NCBI GenBank assembly: GCA_035288865.1
Contig: DATDZA010000025.1
Coordinates: 1 to 13,193, forward strand
Length of the DNA stretch: 13,193 nucleotides
Reading direction: 5' to 3'
From: GCA-2688775 sp035288865
GTDB taxonomy: Archaea > Nanobdellota > Nanobdellia > Woesearchaeales > GW2011-AR4
Position 1 is the stretch's first letter; every line of letters begins with the position of its first letter. Shown here one piece after another: positions 13,127-13,193 of this stretch. The position numbers and the translations under genes are program-made. Under the pieces are notes generated by a model, which was given only the letters and a program-made list of their open reading frames with translations, ran no database searches and had not been told where the DNA came from.

Positions 13127-13193
13127 ATGAATAAGAACAAGTTGTACAACTTCTTCTGCCAAAATAAGGAGTGCAGAACTTATGGAAAAAAGA
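13127..13193 (+). CDS. start of a small Cys-containing (zinc-ribbon-like) protein, cut by the window end
   Basis: Only the first 22 codons are visible. AAGGTGAT with GGTGA 5 nt before the ATG is a strong Shine-Dalgarno. The translation MNKNKLYNFFCQNKECRTYG contains C-x4-C followed by YGKK, the usual first half of a zinc ribbon such as those at the N-terminus of some transposases and small archaeal zinc proteins. The family cannot be decided from this fragment. Confidence 0.55.
   Translation, partial: MNKNKLYNFFCQNKECRTYGKK

Overview
The window reads as a piece of an AT-rich archaeal chromosome. The evidence is a tRNA-Ala gene interrupted by two bulge-helix-bulge introns, archaeal BRE/TATA promoters placed 22-23 nt before start codons (leaderless mRNAs), an aspartate carbamoyltransferase regulatory chain (PyrI), a COG2112-type kinase domain and a CBS-zinc-ribbon protein. 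A small-genome (DPANN-like) lineage would fit, but the sequence alone does not fix the phylum.

Layout: a 50-aa Cx2C-x17-Cx2C zinc protein (minus) lies at the left edge, divergent from an unrecognised 121-aa ORF (plus). From about 11.4 kb down to 0.75 kb every gene is on the minus strand. In transcription order these are a CBS-pair/zinc-ribbon protein, pyrB, pyrI, an unknown 147-aa ORF, pyrD, pyrK, pyrC, an unknown 127-aa ORF, pyrE, pyrF, a PEBP-family lipoprotein, the split tRNA-Ala(CGC), a methyltransferase-kinase fusion, and a membrane-anchored alpha/beta hydrolase. On the right, read on the plus strand, are a 512-aa membrane-anchored protein with an HExxH zinc motif and the start of a small Cys-containing (zinc-ribbon-like) ORF cut by the window edge.

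The pyr genes supply every step from carbamoyl phosphate to UMP: ATCase (PyrB+PyrI), dihydroorotase (PyrC), a PyrD/PyrK flavin and iron-sulfur dihydroorotate dehydrogenase, orotate phosphoribosyltransferase (PyrE) and OMP decarboxylase (PyrF). Carbamoyl-phosphate synthase is not in the window. pyrB-pyrI-ORF147 are almost contiguous, and pyrD-pyrK overlap by 8 bp. pyrC, ORF127 and pyrE-pyrF seem to be separate or sub-operonic units with their own TATA boxes.

The most notable item is the tRNA-Ala gene at 3102-2913 (minus). It is unrecognisable as a contiguous tRNA, but removing a 28-nt D-loop intron (20/21) and an 88-nt T-loop intron (59/60) gives a 74-nt tRNA-Ala with anticodon CGC and the G3-U70 alanine identity pair. 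Other points of interest are the methyltransferase-kinase fusion, the unknown gene in the pyrBI operon, the basic N-terminal tail of PyrI, an altered OMPDC motif, and the HExxH surface protein.
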